Notes under the pieces: generated by a model
What the model saw: only the letters and a program-made list of their open reading frames with translations
What the model was told of the DNA's origin: nothing
Databases searched by the model: none
Part shown: piece by piece, positions 44,983 to 57,884 of the stretch
Layout: each line of letters begins with the position of its first letter
Numbering within the stretch: the stretch's first letter is position 1
DNA from: Ehretia macrophylla
Taxonomy: Eukaryota; Streptophyta; Magnoliopsida; Boraginales; Ehretiaceae
Assembly: GCA_037974665.1 (NCBI GenBank)
Contig: CM075768.1
Location: 2,630,501-2,694,500, forward strand
DNA: 64,000 nucleotides
Reading direction: 5' to 3'
Position numbers and translations under genes: made by a program

Positions 44983-47439
44983 TGTCACGCCCCAACTCGA
45001 CCCCTCCTATAATCAGTCAGGACGCAACGGAATTTCGGTAGTATAAAGACAGTAAATACGATACCGAGGCTCTAAACCAACCTCCATAGGACATCATACC
45101 TCAACTCCATAAACCATACAACAAACAACTCCCCAATAACATAATAACATACATCATGACCATATCATACAATAAACATTCCTCGTTATATGCCTCCGTT
45201 CCAACATAATACATGAACCCTTAATATACAATACAAAAACATATTGAGCCAATCTAGCAACCTAATCATAAACAAAAGAAAGGCTACTAAGACAACATCA
45301 ACTAATTCATTAACTTATCAACATCTTATACATTATAAACTACAAAGCAGATAAAAGTCTACTAAGTTAATTTACAAGATAATAAAACATGTACGACATC
45401 ACGGATAAGACTCTGGAACATAGGACTCATCCACGTAAGGCATGTTTTCCACATTCTCCTCTTCAGGAGGCACGTACCCGTAATCCTGCGAAAGTACACC
45501 TGTATGCATGCAATAATATAGAGTGAGCTTATATAAAATAAGCCCAGTGAAGATCCGATAGATCTCGAGTAAGGTCTACTAAACTCCTTGGAATAATCCT
45601 TTGAGTCAGTAAACACACAATAACAACAATAATAATATCATCACATAACTATATGACCATTCAATAAAGGATACTCTAGTTGGAGTAGCTCCAAACACCA
45701 TCACGATCATAACAGCCTTCTTGTGACTCCTATAAACTCACGCACCCGGGGTACCCCCAATAACCTCGCCCTCCATGACACCTCCGTCATGCGAGCTGGA
45801 GGCAATCTCTGATAGTCATGCCGTTATCAACCCGACAGTCCAATGCTGCCCGAGAGGTGGCACACACATACCAGAGACCCAGCAATAATAATAAACATCA
45901 ATCATTCACAGGAGGACAGTCTAGTAGAACTGTTTATCTCCCGGCATCAATCATCAATCAATAATCATCAATAGTCATCAATAATCATATTATCATCATA
46001 ATAACATCAATAACCAATTTAACAACATATAACTAAGTTAGATGACAAAGTAGGCCATCTAACCGAACATGTATTAAACACACAATCAAACCCTAATTTA
46101 CCCGTCAACAACTCACAATTCAATCACTCAACCCACACCCAATCAACTAAGGCTCAATCTAACATTTTAAAGAAAGACAACCTAAACTTCAAATAATCAT
46201 ATCTTACATTCTACTAATCCAAACAACTCCAAATCAGTTTCTATCACTCACCCATTCAACCAACTACACTAACCCCCTCGGAAACCACCCAAAACACATC
46301 CAAATCATGCTCAACAACCCTAAAACTCTAGTGTGTCATGGCTGAAATTTCCGGATTTTCACCCAAACATCATAATCAAAAATTTGGCATTACAACGGCG
46401 CTACCACGTAATTATCAAACATTTAGAAATCGACGGCAATCGATTCCGATCAACACAACTCAATTTTATCAACATTGAACAAATTAATCAAATTTAAATA
46501 CCCGAAAAATAAAAATTATGCTACAACCGATAAAAACTCGTAGTATTACAGCTAAATGATCCGTAGCATGCAAGGAGCAATAATCTAACATCAGATTAGA
46601 ATTCTAACGGTTCAATTTTCATTTATACACAAAAATGCAAAAGACAACTTTTGAGATCTAGAATTTTTCTATCACCTTTGATGCGATATAAGCCTAGGAA
46701 TGCGTGCAAAGCGTGCCCAACAAGCGGAATCCAACTTGGCACGAAATTCTACGGACAAAAACTAGCTTTTTCTTTGAAAAATTACTTTGAAAACCTTGAA
46801 AACTCTTTTCTCTTTTCTCTCTTCTCCCTCTCGGAAATGTGTGTGCAATTGTAGGTGTTTTGTGCTTTGTGAGTGTGTGTTGGTGATATAAGCTTGTTGG
46901 TCAACCATTTAAATGAAAGTCAAAGTTGAAACTTAGCATTTTTTTGTGTTTTCTTGACTTTAAATGCATTTTCTTGATCACCAAAGTTTAAAACAATTAT
47001 TCAACACCCAAGCTAGCTCAAGTAAATTATTTTTAGGTGACAAGAAGTTTTACAATCAAACAATTTCACCCGAGTCGGCTTAAAACTCGATTTTCGCAAA
47101 AGTCGGTGTAAAAACCCTAATAAATTCTTAAGCCGATTTTAAAACCGTTTTCATCAAACACAGGTCTATTAAAGTCCATGGACTAGGTCTAGAAGGGTTA
47201 AAAAGACCAGTTTCAAAATTTTAGCGGACGTGTTTCGAAAATACTATTCACTAAAAATCGATGATAAAATTTCTGACTCCGTTTTTTATGAAAATTTCTT
47301 GAATGCACATTTAGCATGTTCTAGGAGTATTGATATCAAAATTACCACATTCTAAGTCACATAGCACATAGACAGGTTAATTCACGTAAAACGAGATAAG
47401 CACGCAAAACGAGATAAGATAGAAAAGTGGGGTTTCACA
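44983..47439 (-). repeat. 3' LTR of element F (2457 bp)
   Basis: On the minus strand TGTGAAACCCC at 47439 to GGGGCGTGACA at 44983. Carries the hairpin at 45525-45545 (GAGCTTAT-ATAAGCCC as read on the plus strand, one G-T pair) and an intact small frame. Confidence 0.95.
45399..45509 (-). CDS. LTR small reading frame, intact copy (F 3' LTR)
   Basis: A 36-residue frame, MHTGVLSQDYGYVPP then EEENVEN, YVDESYVPESYP, stop. This is the longest intact version. Relative to B it has three extra codons in the acidic middle and mostly synonymous differences. Function unknown; a gene-like feature in an otherwise decayed element. Confidence 0.45.
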   Translation of the reverse strand: MHTGVLSQDYGYVPPEEENVENMPYVDESYVPESYP

Positions 47440-48512
47440 TTCTCCCTCCCCCCCTTAAAGAAATTTCGCCCTCGAAATTCTTACTTGATGTACTGAACAG
47501 ATTTGGGTACTGTTGCTGCATCTGATCCCGTCTCTCCCAAGTAGCTTCCTCGATACCGTGATGCTTCCACAATACCTTAACCATCGGAATCTTCTTCGAC
47601 CTCAACTCTCGTTCCATCTGATCAAGAATACGAATCGGATGCTCGTCATAAGTCAGATTCTCATGAAGCTGTAACTGCTCTGGCTCAAGCATATGAGAAG
47701 GATCTGGATTATATTTCCGCAAATTAGACACGTGAAATACATCGTGGACATTAGAGAAGTTCCCTGGTAAAGCCAACCGATATGCCAACTTACCAACCCT
47801 GCCGATAATCTCAAACGGCCCAACAAATCTCGGACTCAGCTTTCCACCTTTACCATAACGAACAAACCCCTTACGAGGAGACAATCTCAAGAAAACCCGA
47901 TCTCCGACTGCAAACTCCAAATCCCGACGACGCTTATCAGCATAACTCTTGAATCTACTCTGCGCCGTAAGCATTCTCTGCCTGATCAACTGAACATTCT
48001 TGATCTGAGACAATACTAGATGGAATACCGTGAAGTCTAACAATCTGATCCAAATAAAGACCCGTCAACTTTGTAACCTCATCTCCCATCCTCATCGCAA
48101 TAAAATGAGCTATCTTCGTCAAACGATCCACGACAACCCAAACTGCATCATTACCCCTCGGAGTTCTAGGCAGACCAGTGACGAAGTCCATCGTAATATG
48201 CTCCCATTTCCACTCTGGTATAGCCAACGGCTGAAGCAAACCTGCTGGTCGTTGATGCTCGGCTTTCACCCTCTGACAAGTCAAACATCTAGATACAAAC
48301 TGAGCAACCTCCCTCTTCATATTATTCCACCAGTAATGTTGCTTCAAATCCTGATACATCTTGGTTCCACCGGGATGAATAGTGTACTTAGAATTATGAG
48401 CTTCCTCCAGAATACCTCGCCTCAAGCCCGGTTCATCGGGAACACAAACCCTGTTTCGAAACCGAAGAATACCGTCCTCATGCAGTTTAAAGTCAGACTG
48501 ATCATCCGTGAT
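47435..48512 (-). pseudogene. pol: Integrase and chromodomain of element F, with internal deletion
   Basis: From 48512 downward: [12 protein letters not shown] and CLTC zinc site, TMDFVTGLPRT (first Asp), then SIVSDQ joined directly to codons equivalent to [10 protein letters not shown]. Relative to A about 350 bases are missing at 48010, removing the catalytic Glu and the following core helices; the junction lies at a short 'agat' match. The deletion also shifts the frame. The C-terminal chromodomain-like segment ([15 protein letters not shown]) is intact and ends just inside the 3' LTR. Confidence 0.9.
47440..47457 (-). other. Polypurine tract of F
   Basis: ctccctcccccccttaa on the plus strand, next to the 3' LTR start at 47439. 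Confidence 0.8.
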
Positions 48513-49261
48513 CTAATCCTTGATCTTCTGAAGTTTAACATCAAGTTGCTGAGCTTCTCTGATCTGAGACAACAATAAAGGCTGAATACGGAGATGTGAA
48601 CACATCACCCCAACCTGAGTCAACTCCGGTCTCCAATAAGTGAATTCCTCAAGAATCTCCCATTTCCTGACAGCCAAACAAGCAGCACTCATCTTCCGGC
48701 TGAGAGCATTTGCTACAACATTTGCCTTGCCAGGCAGATAATTGATAGAACAATTATAATCTCCAAGAAGCTCCATCCACCTCCGCTGGCGCATATTCAA
48801 CTCCTTCTGTGAGAACAAGTACTTCAGACTCTTATGATCAGTGAAAATCTCGAACTTACTGCCCCACAGATAATGACGCCACTTCTTCAGTGCGAAGACA
48901 ACTACTGCCAACTCATGATCATGAGTCGGATAATTCACCTCATAAGGCTTCAACTTCCTGGAAGCATAGGCAATAACTCGGCCATCCTGCATAAGAACCA
49001 TCCCAAGCCCTCCTTGGATATATCGCTGTAAATAACCATATTATCGATCCCCTCTGGTCGAGCAAGTACTGGAGCAGCAGTCAACCTCTTTTTCAACTCC
49101 TAAAACCCACTCTCACACTTCTCATCCCAATTAAAGATAGTCCATTTCTGAGTCAACTTAGAAAGTGGCCCAGAAATCTTCGAGAAGTCCTTGACAAATC
49201 TACGGTAATAACCCGCCAAGCCAAGAAAGCTACAGACCTTAGAAACATTATCTCGCCGTTT
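48513..49261 (-). pseudogene. pol: RT C-terminus and RNase H of element F
   Basis: Thumb region then RNase H, with [32 protein letters not shown] and [13 protein letters not shown] to TAG at 49264-49266 opens the region, a CAG to TAG lies near 49103, and a single base is lost near 49000 (gggatggttctt against gggatgtgttctt in A), shifting the frame. Another CAG to TAG ends the open run at 48513. Confidence 0.85.
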
Positions 49262-50542
49262 CTAAGACATCACCGATTCAATCTTAGTGGGATCTACAAA
49301 AATACCACTCTGTGTAATAACATGGCCAAGAAAAGATATGCGTTGCAGCCAAAATTCACATTTGCTGAACTTGGCAAACAACTGATACTCCTGGAGCTTC
49401 TCTAATACAAGTCGTAGATGTTGCTTGTGCTCCGATTCAGACTTAGAATAGACCAAGATATCATCAATAAAGATTACCACGAACTGGTCTAAATACGGCT
49501 GAAAAACCCGATGCATAAGATCCATGAATGCTGCCGGTGCATTAGTTAATCCAAAGGGCATAACAACAAACTCATAATGCCCATACCGAGTCCTGAAGGC
49601 AGACTTCGGAACATCCTCCGTGCGAACCCGAAGCTGATAATACCCCTGCCTCAAATCAAATTTAGAATAGACTTTGGCTCCCTGAAGTTGATCAAACAAC
49701 TCGTCAATCAGTGGCAAATGATACTTGTTCTTGATGGTCACCTGATTCAAACCACGGTAATCAATACACAACCTCAAGGTACCATCCTTCTTCTTCACAA
49801 ATAAGACTGGAGCTCCCCAAGGTGAAGAACTCTGCTGAATGAATCCCTTCTCCAATAACTCCTGCAACTGAGTCTTCAACTCCTTCAACTCAGCTGGTGC
49901 CATCCGGTACGCTGATTTAGAAATAGGTTGAGTACCAGGAATAAGATTGATCACAAACTCCACATCTCTCTCTGGCGGTAACCCTAGTAACTCCTCGAGA
50001 AATACATTGGGATATTCCCGAATAATAGGGACTTTCTCTAGCTGTAGCTTATCAGATGGCTTGTTGATCAAATAAGCTAGATAACCCGAACACCCCTTAC
50101 TCACCAACTTAACAGCTTTAGTTGCTGAGATAACAAAACTCGTCTTTGCACCCTGGTTCCCTACTACCTCAACTATTGGCTGATCTGGCAAACGAAACTG
50201 TACTACCTTGGTTCTACAGTTCAACTGGGCATCATACTTAGAAAGCCAATCCATACCCAAGATAACATCATACCCCCGGATAGGAAATAAAATAAGGTCC
50301 GAAGGAAAATTATGCCCCTTAACATGTATTATACAATCCTTACATACTAAGCCAGTAACATACTTATCAGTCAAAGAGGTACTAATCTCAACCACATAAG
50401 GCAATCTTTCAAGTTGCAAATTAACACGTTGTACACAAGCAGGAGTAATGAAAGAATGTGTAGCACCAGAATCAATCAACACTTTAACAAGTTGATCAAG
50501 TATAAAGAAGTTACCTTCCACAACTGCAGTCTCCTCAGGCAT
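49262..50542 (-). pseudogene. pol: Protease and reverse transcriptase of element F
   Basis: The longest intact coding stretch in the window: 426 codons without a stop. It carries [74 protein letters not shown] and [11 protein letters not shown] in the expected order. All protease and reverse transcriptase catalytic residues are present. Confidence 0.9.
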
Positions 50543-51275
50543 CTCCTCTAAGTCAACTGCGTAGGCCCGAGCCTGAACCCGCTACTGCTGCTGAGGTTCA
50601 CTGGCTGCAGGTCGGCCCTGATAACCCTGAGTCGCTGTCTGACCCTCAGTCCTTGTATACCTAGGGCAATCCCTCGCCCTGTGCTGATTGCTACCGCAAC
50701 CCAAACACGTCCCTGCTTTCACCCTGCAATTGGCCTCCACATGCCCCGTGCGGTTGTAGTGTGTACACTGCGATGATGATGCACTAACACTGCCCCTAGA
50801 AGAACCAGGAGCTGAAGAAACAACTGATTTAGCCTGCTGCTGCTAAGGCCTTACCAAACTAGGCCTATACTGACCCTGAGACTGGGCTGGCCTAAACTGG
50901 GACTGAACCTGATATGACCCCTGCTGAAACTGAGGCCGATAATAACTCTGCTACCCCTGTGGCCTAAAAGAACCCTGCTGTGCTGGTGGCCTGAACCCAA
51001 CCTGCTGTACGGGAGGCCTATACACACCCTGCTGATACTGTGGCTAATACTGCCTTTTACTGGGCTGACTAGACACAAGCTGATTCCCCTTTCTCTTCTC
51101 TAGTCTAGAAGCTGCCTCAAAAGCCTCAGTGAAAATATCATACCGATTCAGAGCCATCACATCCTGAATCTCGGGCCTCAACCCCAACATGAACCTACGA
51201 GTCCTCCGCTCCTCATCTGCCACATACTACGGTGCATACCGGGACAATCGAGTAAATGTGGCCTCATATTGAGCC
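50543..51275 (-). pseudogene. gag: gag C-terminal half of element F
   Basis: Continues from the N-terminal half across insertion G. It contains EERRTRRFMLGLRPE, the QQG-rich tail and two zinc knuckles. The second Cys of the first knuckle is Tyr (CTHYNRTGH), so that knuckle is damaged. Five stops, four at Gln codons. The frame is kept across G because insertion plus duplication is 6609 bp. Confidence 0.8.
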
Positions 51276-53757
51276 TGTGATACCCCGAACCTGGCATGTA
51301 TTCAATAGCATTTAAAGTTCATTTAAATTGTATTTTATTGACCTTTCACCTTCTTTGACCAAACTAGTTGACTTTTCATCTACATTAACCAACTAGGACA
51401 AGGTGGGAATTTTTGAAATGTTTAATAAAGGGCAAACTTGGGATTAGAAATAAAAAAATGCAATGTTAAGTTAGTCAAATTTTGGGTCAACTTTGGAATT
51501 AAATCTGAACCAATTGGGGAAGAGTTAGGTAGCAAATTATATATGGTTGGAAAGCTCTATGAGTCTAGTTTCTGAGGCTTCAAACCGTTCATGAATTGGA
51601 GTTTTATAGAAGAAGTTATGGCCATTTTTGTAAGGTCGCGCATAACTGTTTTGGGTTTGGCGGGTTGACCGAAGCTTTGACCATTTGACTTCAACTTGTC
51701 ATCTTATATATGCATAATACATTAAAAAACATGCGAAAATCTGGAAAAAAAAATAGAAAGGGCCAAAACCATAGGAGAAAAAGAAAAAAAAAAGATTTCA
51801 ACCTTCAAATCATCAAATCTTCGCGTGAGCTTGCACGGGGTGGTTTCCGAGGCATCCTACGAGGTTTCCCTAGCGTCTAGGAGTGTCTAAGGTGAGGGTT
51901 TCATCGTTATTTGTGCATTTAAAAAATGTATGTCTAAACTTTAATTTTTAGAACTTATGCACAGATTGTTGTTTTAATCATTTTGTTGCTTAATGAATGT
52001 TCCTTGTTGATCGTAGAACATGTATTTATAGCTTTTTAGCATTTTCTGCGGTTGAAAATTGAAATTGCAATATAAATTGATTAATGAATAGTAATTAATG
52101 AATAGTAAACCCTTGAAATGATAAAGTTGCGCTGTTATGCTGTCTGTTGATGTAGAAATGTGCTAGGTATGCTAGAATGTCTAAATGCATGATTTGTTTA
52201 GGTTGCGTAATGAAAAAAATGAAAAAAACGGCTTAGTGAAAGTCGGGGTCGTTTAGGTCGAGTTTGGCATTTTCTCATTTTGCGTGTTGGCATTGTTTCA
52301 GAAGGCCATGGAAGCACTTTTGGTGCGAATATGGCGTTGGTTTGGTGTTTGGTTGGTATAGTTGTAGTTCAAACGAGCAAAGGGGAAAATCGGGGCTTTG
52401 CGCGAATTCTAGGGTAAAGTAGGGTTTCGGGGTCCTTAGACGTGCCTTATGATGACCTAGGAGGATTGGTGAAGTCGGTTTCCAGAAGTCGTGGCTCGTT
52501 TGGAAATCGTAGTGTTTTGATAGTTGGGGCCGATTTGTGATTTTGCTTGTTATCTTGATATTATGCCTATAGAATTCTTAGCGTTGCTTGGTATACTTGT
52601 TTAATTGGTGTTATTATTGCTTATTATTACTTGTTATGCTTGAAAAGTTAGTTGAATGCTAGTATTGATTGTGATTGCTTGTTATCTCGTTTGTTGTCAC
52701 TAGTTTGTATTGTTGTGCTATCGCTCGTTTATTGCCTTGTATCGAGTTTTGCATTGCATAGTGTCTCGCGCGTGAGTGATGGGCCTCTCTGGGTAGCCTC
52801 GGGTTGCCAGTGTTAGTTGCTCTAGCTCCGCTGCTATTCCCTTTCTCGCTTGGGTTGTCTCCCAGGGAGATTTGGGTCATAGAATTGATGGATACTTCCG
52901 GGGTATTCCAAACTGGTGTTATAAGGTGGATGCGCGCTTATTATCATCGTTGTCAAACATCAAGCTCGAGATTGATGTATCGCTCGTGAAATGGTATATT
53001 GCTCGTAAGAGTGAATCATAGCCTTCAGAGTGTGGTATAACTTTGAATGGTTGTGTTAATGCTTTCAGTAATTGCTTATTATATTGATTGTTTGTTTTGA
53101 TTGCTTATTTATCAGTTATATTGCTTAACTATCTTATTTGCATTGCACGACTTTCTTTCTCTCCAATTTGATATCTGTCTCGCCCTCACTGAGTATACGT
53201 GTTGTGTATACTCACTCCTCACTACCACATTTCAGGAAATGCCATGTTAGGTGGAAAGTTCGTGATTTCATGAAAGTCCGTGCTTGAAGAGTTGTCCTGC
53301 GTGCCTATGTGACTTGAGTTGTCAAAGTTGTGAAATTGTATGCTTTTATGTATTATATGTATTTAAAGTTAAAGGGGATGTAATTTAAGTTTCACTAGAT
53401 TGTGTATTTAGTTAATGTAGCTTATCTTCAATGTATACTTGTAATGACAAAGGAAAAGAGATAGAAAGATATGATAGTCTAGCTTATGAAATAGGTTGGT
53501 GTAGTTTAATTGCTAAGCATGAATGTGTAATTACTTGTGATTTGCTTGTTGTGAACCAAGGCTCGGATGGCCTTAAGGTGGTTGAATGTTTGGACATGGT
53601 ATTGGTCCACTTATATGTTGTCGCATGTTTTACATTTCGCCTAGAAACAGGGGAGACTCCGTCCGTTTTCCCTGAAAATTTATGCTCGGGTTTGGTTTGG
53701 GTTGTGATTAGATCGATTGATAGAACTCCCGGTCTCGAGAGGGATCGGGGTGTTACA
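51276..53757 (+). repeat. 5' LTR of element G
   Basis: TGTGATACCCCGAACC to ATCGGGGTGTTACA. Landmarks: TATA-like 51704-51713, donor-like CTAAG/GTGAGGG with GT at 51892-51893, box GGGTAGCCTCGGGTTGCC near 52791, CCCA-GGGAGATT-TGGG at 52861-52876, hairpin GAGTATAC-GTGTTGT-GTATACTC at 53191-53213, acceptor-like ttcag/g near 53234. Confidence 0.95.
51704..51713 (+). promoter_or_regulatory. TATA-like box of LTR G
   Basis: ttatatatgc, at the same relative position as in LTR B. Inferred. Confidence 0.35.
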
Positions 53758-53759
53758 GG

Positions 53760-53771
53760 TGGTATCAGAGC
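53760..53771 (+). other. Primer binding site of G
   Basis: TGGTATCAGAGC two bases after the LTR end, the same tRNA type as in A and B, consistent with mobilisation by a Tekay-type element. Confidence 0.9.
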
Positions 53772-55387
53772 TTGTGTAGCTCGTAAGCCGGGACAAGGTC
53801 CTCGGTCTGGTGGGTAGTGATCCTTGAATGTGTGCTTGATAAGAGTGTCTTGAAAGTGTATGCTTGTATGTGAGATTGTGTGTCTTGACTTGAATGTATG
53901 CACCTATGTGATATAGTTATGTGTTATGTTTAAATTGTGTGCTAAGTGAAGTGAAATATCTAGTTGTGCATTGAATTGACCTATTGAATTGGCATTGTGA
54001 ATTGAATCGACCTCGTGAATTGCTATTTGCTTGAAGTATTGCTTGTAATATGTGTATAGAATGTCTTGAATTAGCTATGCTGTGATTTGAATTGATTATG
54101 TTGTGCTTGAATTGATTGTCATGTTTGAATGACTTTGATGATTAAATGTTTTTGTAAACTGTTTTGTAAACTTGCTTGCATAATAGTTTAAGGCATGTGT
54201 ATAACTGTGATATCCTGGCATTCATACATTTCCTATTGAAATGGTAAGAAAGACATCTTCCCCTCCCCTAAAGAAAGTGGTTCACAGCTGGCCTTTCAAG
54301 GTGTATTGATTGGCAGGAAATGAATGGCATTTAATTAGCCTTTATTTGGGAGTTGGTGTTTGTCTTTGGAGCTCAGTTATTGGCATACTTCTAAGACTCT
54401 TCCTTGTGGTTGGCAATCATAAAAGAGTAGCTTTCTTTTGGAGTTCTATTTGGTTGTTCTCTGGAGCATTCTTTGGTTTTCTTATTGGGTGTTCTTTGAA
54501 ACTTCTGTTGGCACTTCTTGGTAGACTTGGCTATTGGGGTTTCAATCGGACTTACTGTATGGTATTGTCTATGGTGTATGTATCTCGATCTTTATTGGTG
54601 TTTTACTGGCATCCTTGATTGGAAATTCTTCAATGGCATTTTATAGCATTCTTAGTGGCCATTTATTTAGTACTTACTTATTCGGCAAACCTTGCTACTT
54701 TCTTACTGGAGCATTGTTTCGGGTATTTTCTTTGGCATCCCTCAGTTGGTTGGTAATTGGAATTCCTATCGGACTTGTTGTGTAGTATTACTCACGGTAT
54801 TCTTTGGAATTCTTATTGGGCATTCTACTAGTATTTTCCTTATTGGCATTTATTGGAAGATCCTACACTTGGAATTCTGCTTGGACTTATTATCTTGTAT
54901 TGTTTACGGCTTCTCCTTCGGCTTTTCCACTCAGGGGAAATCTATACTTGCTGTGTACTAAGATGTTGCGGTAGGGACTCAGTGATTGGAGGATTTCATT
55001 TAGAGATTGGCCTTTGGTATTCTTCTCTATATTCTTTTACAGAACTTTCAGCTAGGTCTACTTACGGTAATCAGCACTGCATGAGGTGCATCTACTCTGG
55101 CTATCTTTTAACTTTCTTATTTGGTACTTGTTAGACTTCTATTGGAGATTCGTGTGTGGGGAATTCTTCTTGTTGTTATTGTGCGGTATTAGTGACATCT
55201 AAAGTATCTCTGCTTCAGTCTTTAGTTGGTATTTTCTCGGCAATCTTGGTTTGAATTTCTATTGGGGTTTTCCTACGAGCATCCTTATTCACTATCTTGC
55301 TCAGCAACCGATGAAGATTAGTCATAGTTGGATTTTAGATGATGCTGAGTTCTATTGGAAGAAGAATTGCGAGGACGAAATTGTTTT
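53772..55387 (+). other. Non-coding interior of element G with hydrophobic open frames
   Basis: No gag, protease, polymerase or integrase motif. 54300-55260 is strongly strand-biased (T and G rich), with recurring 'attggcattcttattgg'-like words, which automatically yields hydrophobic frames (for example 54310-54618 and 54534-54785) in more than one frame. I regard these as compositional, not genes. The last codons before the PPT (about 55309-55400) read WILDDAEFYWKKNCEDEIVLRGE, resembling the NFEGEISLRGE end of the Tekay polyprotein, so the 3' edge descends from a coding element. Confidence 0.7.
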
Positions 55388-55400
55388 AAGGGGGGAAAGA
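55388..55400 (+). other. Polypurine tract of G
   Basis: aaggggggaaaga directly before the 3' LTR TGTGATACCCC. Confidence 0.85.
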
Positions 55401-57879
55401 TGTGATACCCCGAACCTGGCATGTATTCAATAGCATTTAAAGTTCGTTTAAATTGCATTTTATTGACCTTTCACCTTCTTTGACCAAACTAGTTGACTTT
55501 TCATCTACATTAACCAACTAGGACAAGGTGGGAATTTTTGAAATGTTTAATAAAGGGCAAACTTGGGATTAGAAATAAAAAAATGCAATGTTAAGTTAGT
55601 CAAATTTTGGGTCAACTTTGGAATTAAATCTGAACCAATTGTGGAAGAGTTAGGTAGCAAATTATATATGGTTGGAAAGCTCTATGAGTTTAGTTTCTGA
55701 GGCTTCAAACCGTTCGTGAATTGGAGTTTTCTAGAAGAAGTTATGACCATTATCGTAAGGTCGCACATAGCTGTTTTGGGTTTAGCGGGTTGACCGAAAC
55801 TTTGACCATTTGACTTCAACTTGTCATCTTATATATGCATAATACATTACAAAACATGCGAAAATCTGGAAAAAAATAGAAAGGGCCAAAACCATAGGAG
55901 AAAAAGAAAAAAAAAGATTTCAACCTTCAAATCATCAAATCTTCGTGTGAGCTTGCACGGGGTGGTTTCCGAGACATCCTACAAGGTTTCCCTAGCGTCT
56001 AGGAGCATCTAAGGTGAGGGTTTCATCGTTATTTGTGCATTTGAAAAATGTATGTCAAAACTTTAATTTTTAGAACTTATGCGCAGATTGTTGTTTTAAT
56101 CGTTTTGTTGCTTAAAGAATGTTCCTTGTTGATCGTAGAACATGTATTTATAGCTTTTTAGCATTTTCTGCGGTTGAAAATTGAAATTGCAATATAAATT
56201 GATTAATGAATAGTAATTAATGAATAGTAAACCCTTGAAATGATAAAGTTGCGCTGTTATGCTGTCTGTTGATGTAGAAATGTGCTAGGTATGCTAGAAT
56301 GTCTAAATGCATCATTTGTTTAGGTTGCGTAAGGAAAAAAATGAAAAAAGGGGCCTAGTGGAAGTCGGGGTCGTTTAGGTCGAGTTTGGCGTTTTCTCAT
56401 TTTGCGTGTTGGCATTGTTTCGGAAGGCCATGGAGCGACTTTTGGTGCGAATATGGCGTTGGTTGGGTGTTTGGTTGGTATAGTTGTAGTTCAAACGAGC
56501 AAAGGGGGAAATCGGAGCTTTGCTTGAATTCTAGGGTAAAGTAAGGTTTCAGGGTCCTTAGACGTGCCTTATGATGACCTAGGAGGATTGGTGAAGTCAG
56601 TTTCCAGAACTCATGGCTCGTTTGGAAATGGTAGTGTTTTGATAGTTGGGGCCGATTTATGATTTTGCTTGTTATCTTGATATTATACCTATAGAATGCT
56701 TAGGGTTTCTTGATATACTTGTTTAATTGGTGTTATTGTTGCTTATTATTACTAGTTATGTTTGAAAAGTTAGATGAATGCTAGTATTGATTGTGATTGC
56801 TTTTTATCTCGTTTGTTGTAACTAGTTTGTATTGTTGTGCTATCGCTCGTTTATTGCCTTGTATCGAGTTTTACATTGCATAGTGTCTCGCGCGTGAGTG
56901 ATGGGCCTCTCTGGGTAGCCTCGGGTTGCCAGTGTTGGTTACTCTAGCTCCGCTGCTATTCCCTTTCTCGCTTGGGTTGCCTCCCAGGGAGATTTGGATC
57001 ATAGAATTGATGGATACTTCCGCGGTATTCCAAACTAGTGTTATAAGGTGGATGCATGCTTATTGTCATCGTTGTCAAACATCAAGCTCGAGATTGATGT
57101 ATCGTTCGTGAAATGGTATATTGCTCGTAAGAGTGAACCATAGCCTTCAGAGTGTGGTATAGCTTTGAATGGTTGTGTTAATGCTTTCAGTAATTGCTTA
57201 TTGTATTGATTGTTTGTTTTGATTGCTTATTTATCAGTTATATTGCTTAACTATCTTATTTGCATTGCACGACTTTCTTTCTCTCCAATTCGATATCTAT
57301 CTCGCCCTCACTGAGTATACGTGTTGTGTATACTCACTCCTCACTACCACATTTCAGGAAATGCCATGTTAGGTGGAAAGTTCGTGATTTCGTGAAAGTC
57401 CGTGCTTGAAGAGTTGTCCTGCGTGCCTATGTGACTTGAGTTGTCAAAGTTGTAAAATTGTATGCTTTTATGTATTATATGTATTTAAAGTTAAAGGGGA
57501 TGTAATTTAAGTTTCACTAGATTGTGTATTTAGTTAATGTAGCTTATCTTCAATGTATACTTGTAATGACAAAGGAAAAGAGATAGAAAGATATGATAGT
57601 CTAGCTTATGAAATAGGTTGGTGTAGTTTAATTGCTAAGCATGAATGTGTAATTATTTGTGATTTGCTTGTTGTGAACCAAGGCTCGGATGGCCTTGAGG
57701 TGGTTGAATGTTTGGACATGGTATTGGTCCACTTATTTGTTGTCGCAGGTTTTACATTTCGCCTAGAAACAGGGGAGACTCCGTCCGTTTTTCCAGAAAA
57801 TTTATGCCCGGGTTTGGTTTGGGTTATGATTAGATCGATTGATAGAACTCCCGGTCTCGAGAGGGATCGGGGTGTTACA
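55401..57879 (+). repeat. 3' LTR of element G
   Basis: Near-identical to the 5' LTR, same terminal sequences and hairpin (57313-57335). Small differences, such as CCCA..TGGA at 56990, weaken one hairpin. Confidence 0.95.
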
Positions 57880-57884
57880 GAGCC

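Larger units (their letters stand above)
51276..57879 (+). mobile_element. Non-autonomous LTR retrotransposon G (LARD-like)
   Basis: LTRs of 2482 and 2479 bp that look 97-98% alike by eye, PBS, PPT and a perfect duplication GAGCC (51271-51275, 57880-57884) in F's gag. The 1.64 kb interior has no recognisable gag or pol domains. This is the youngest complete insertion of the nest and must have been mobilised by proteins from another element. LTR termini match solo LTR C1, so the two are related families. Confidence 0.95.

Noticed and set aside
52659-53903. Frames in LTR G (53431-53817, 57553-57891 and reverse counterparts)
   Set aside because: They differ between the two LTRs mainly by the flanking sequence they run into, and cross LTR boundaries.
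54310-55134. Membrane protein genes in element G
   Set aside because: Hydrophobic frames overlap in different phases and follow from the T/G-rich repeated words; no homology recognised.
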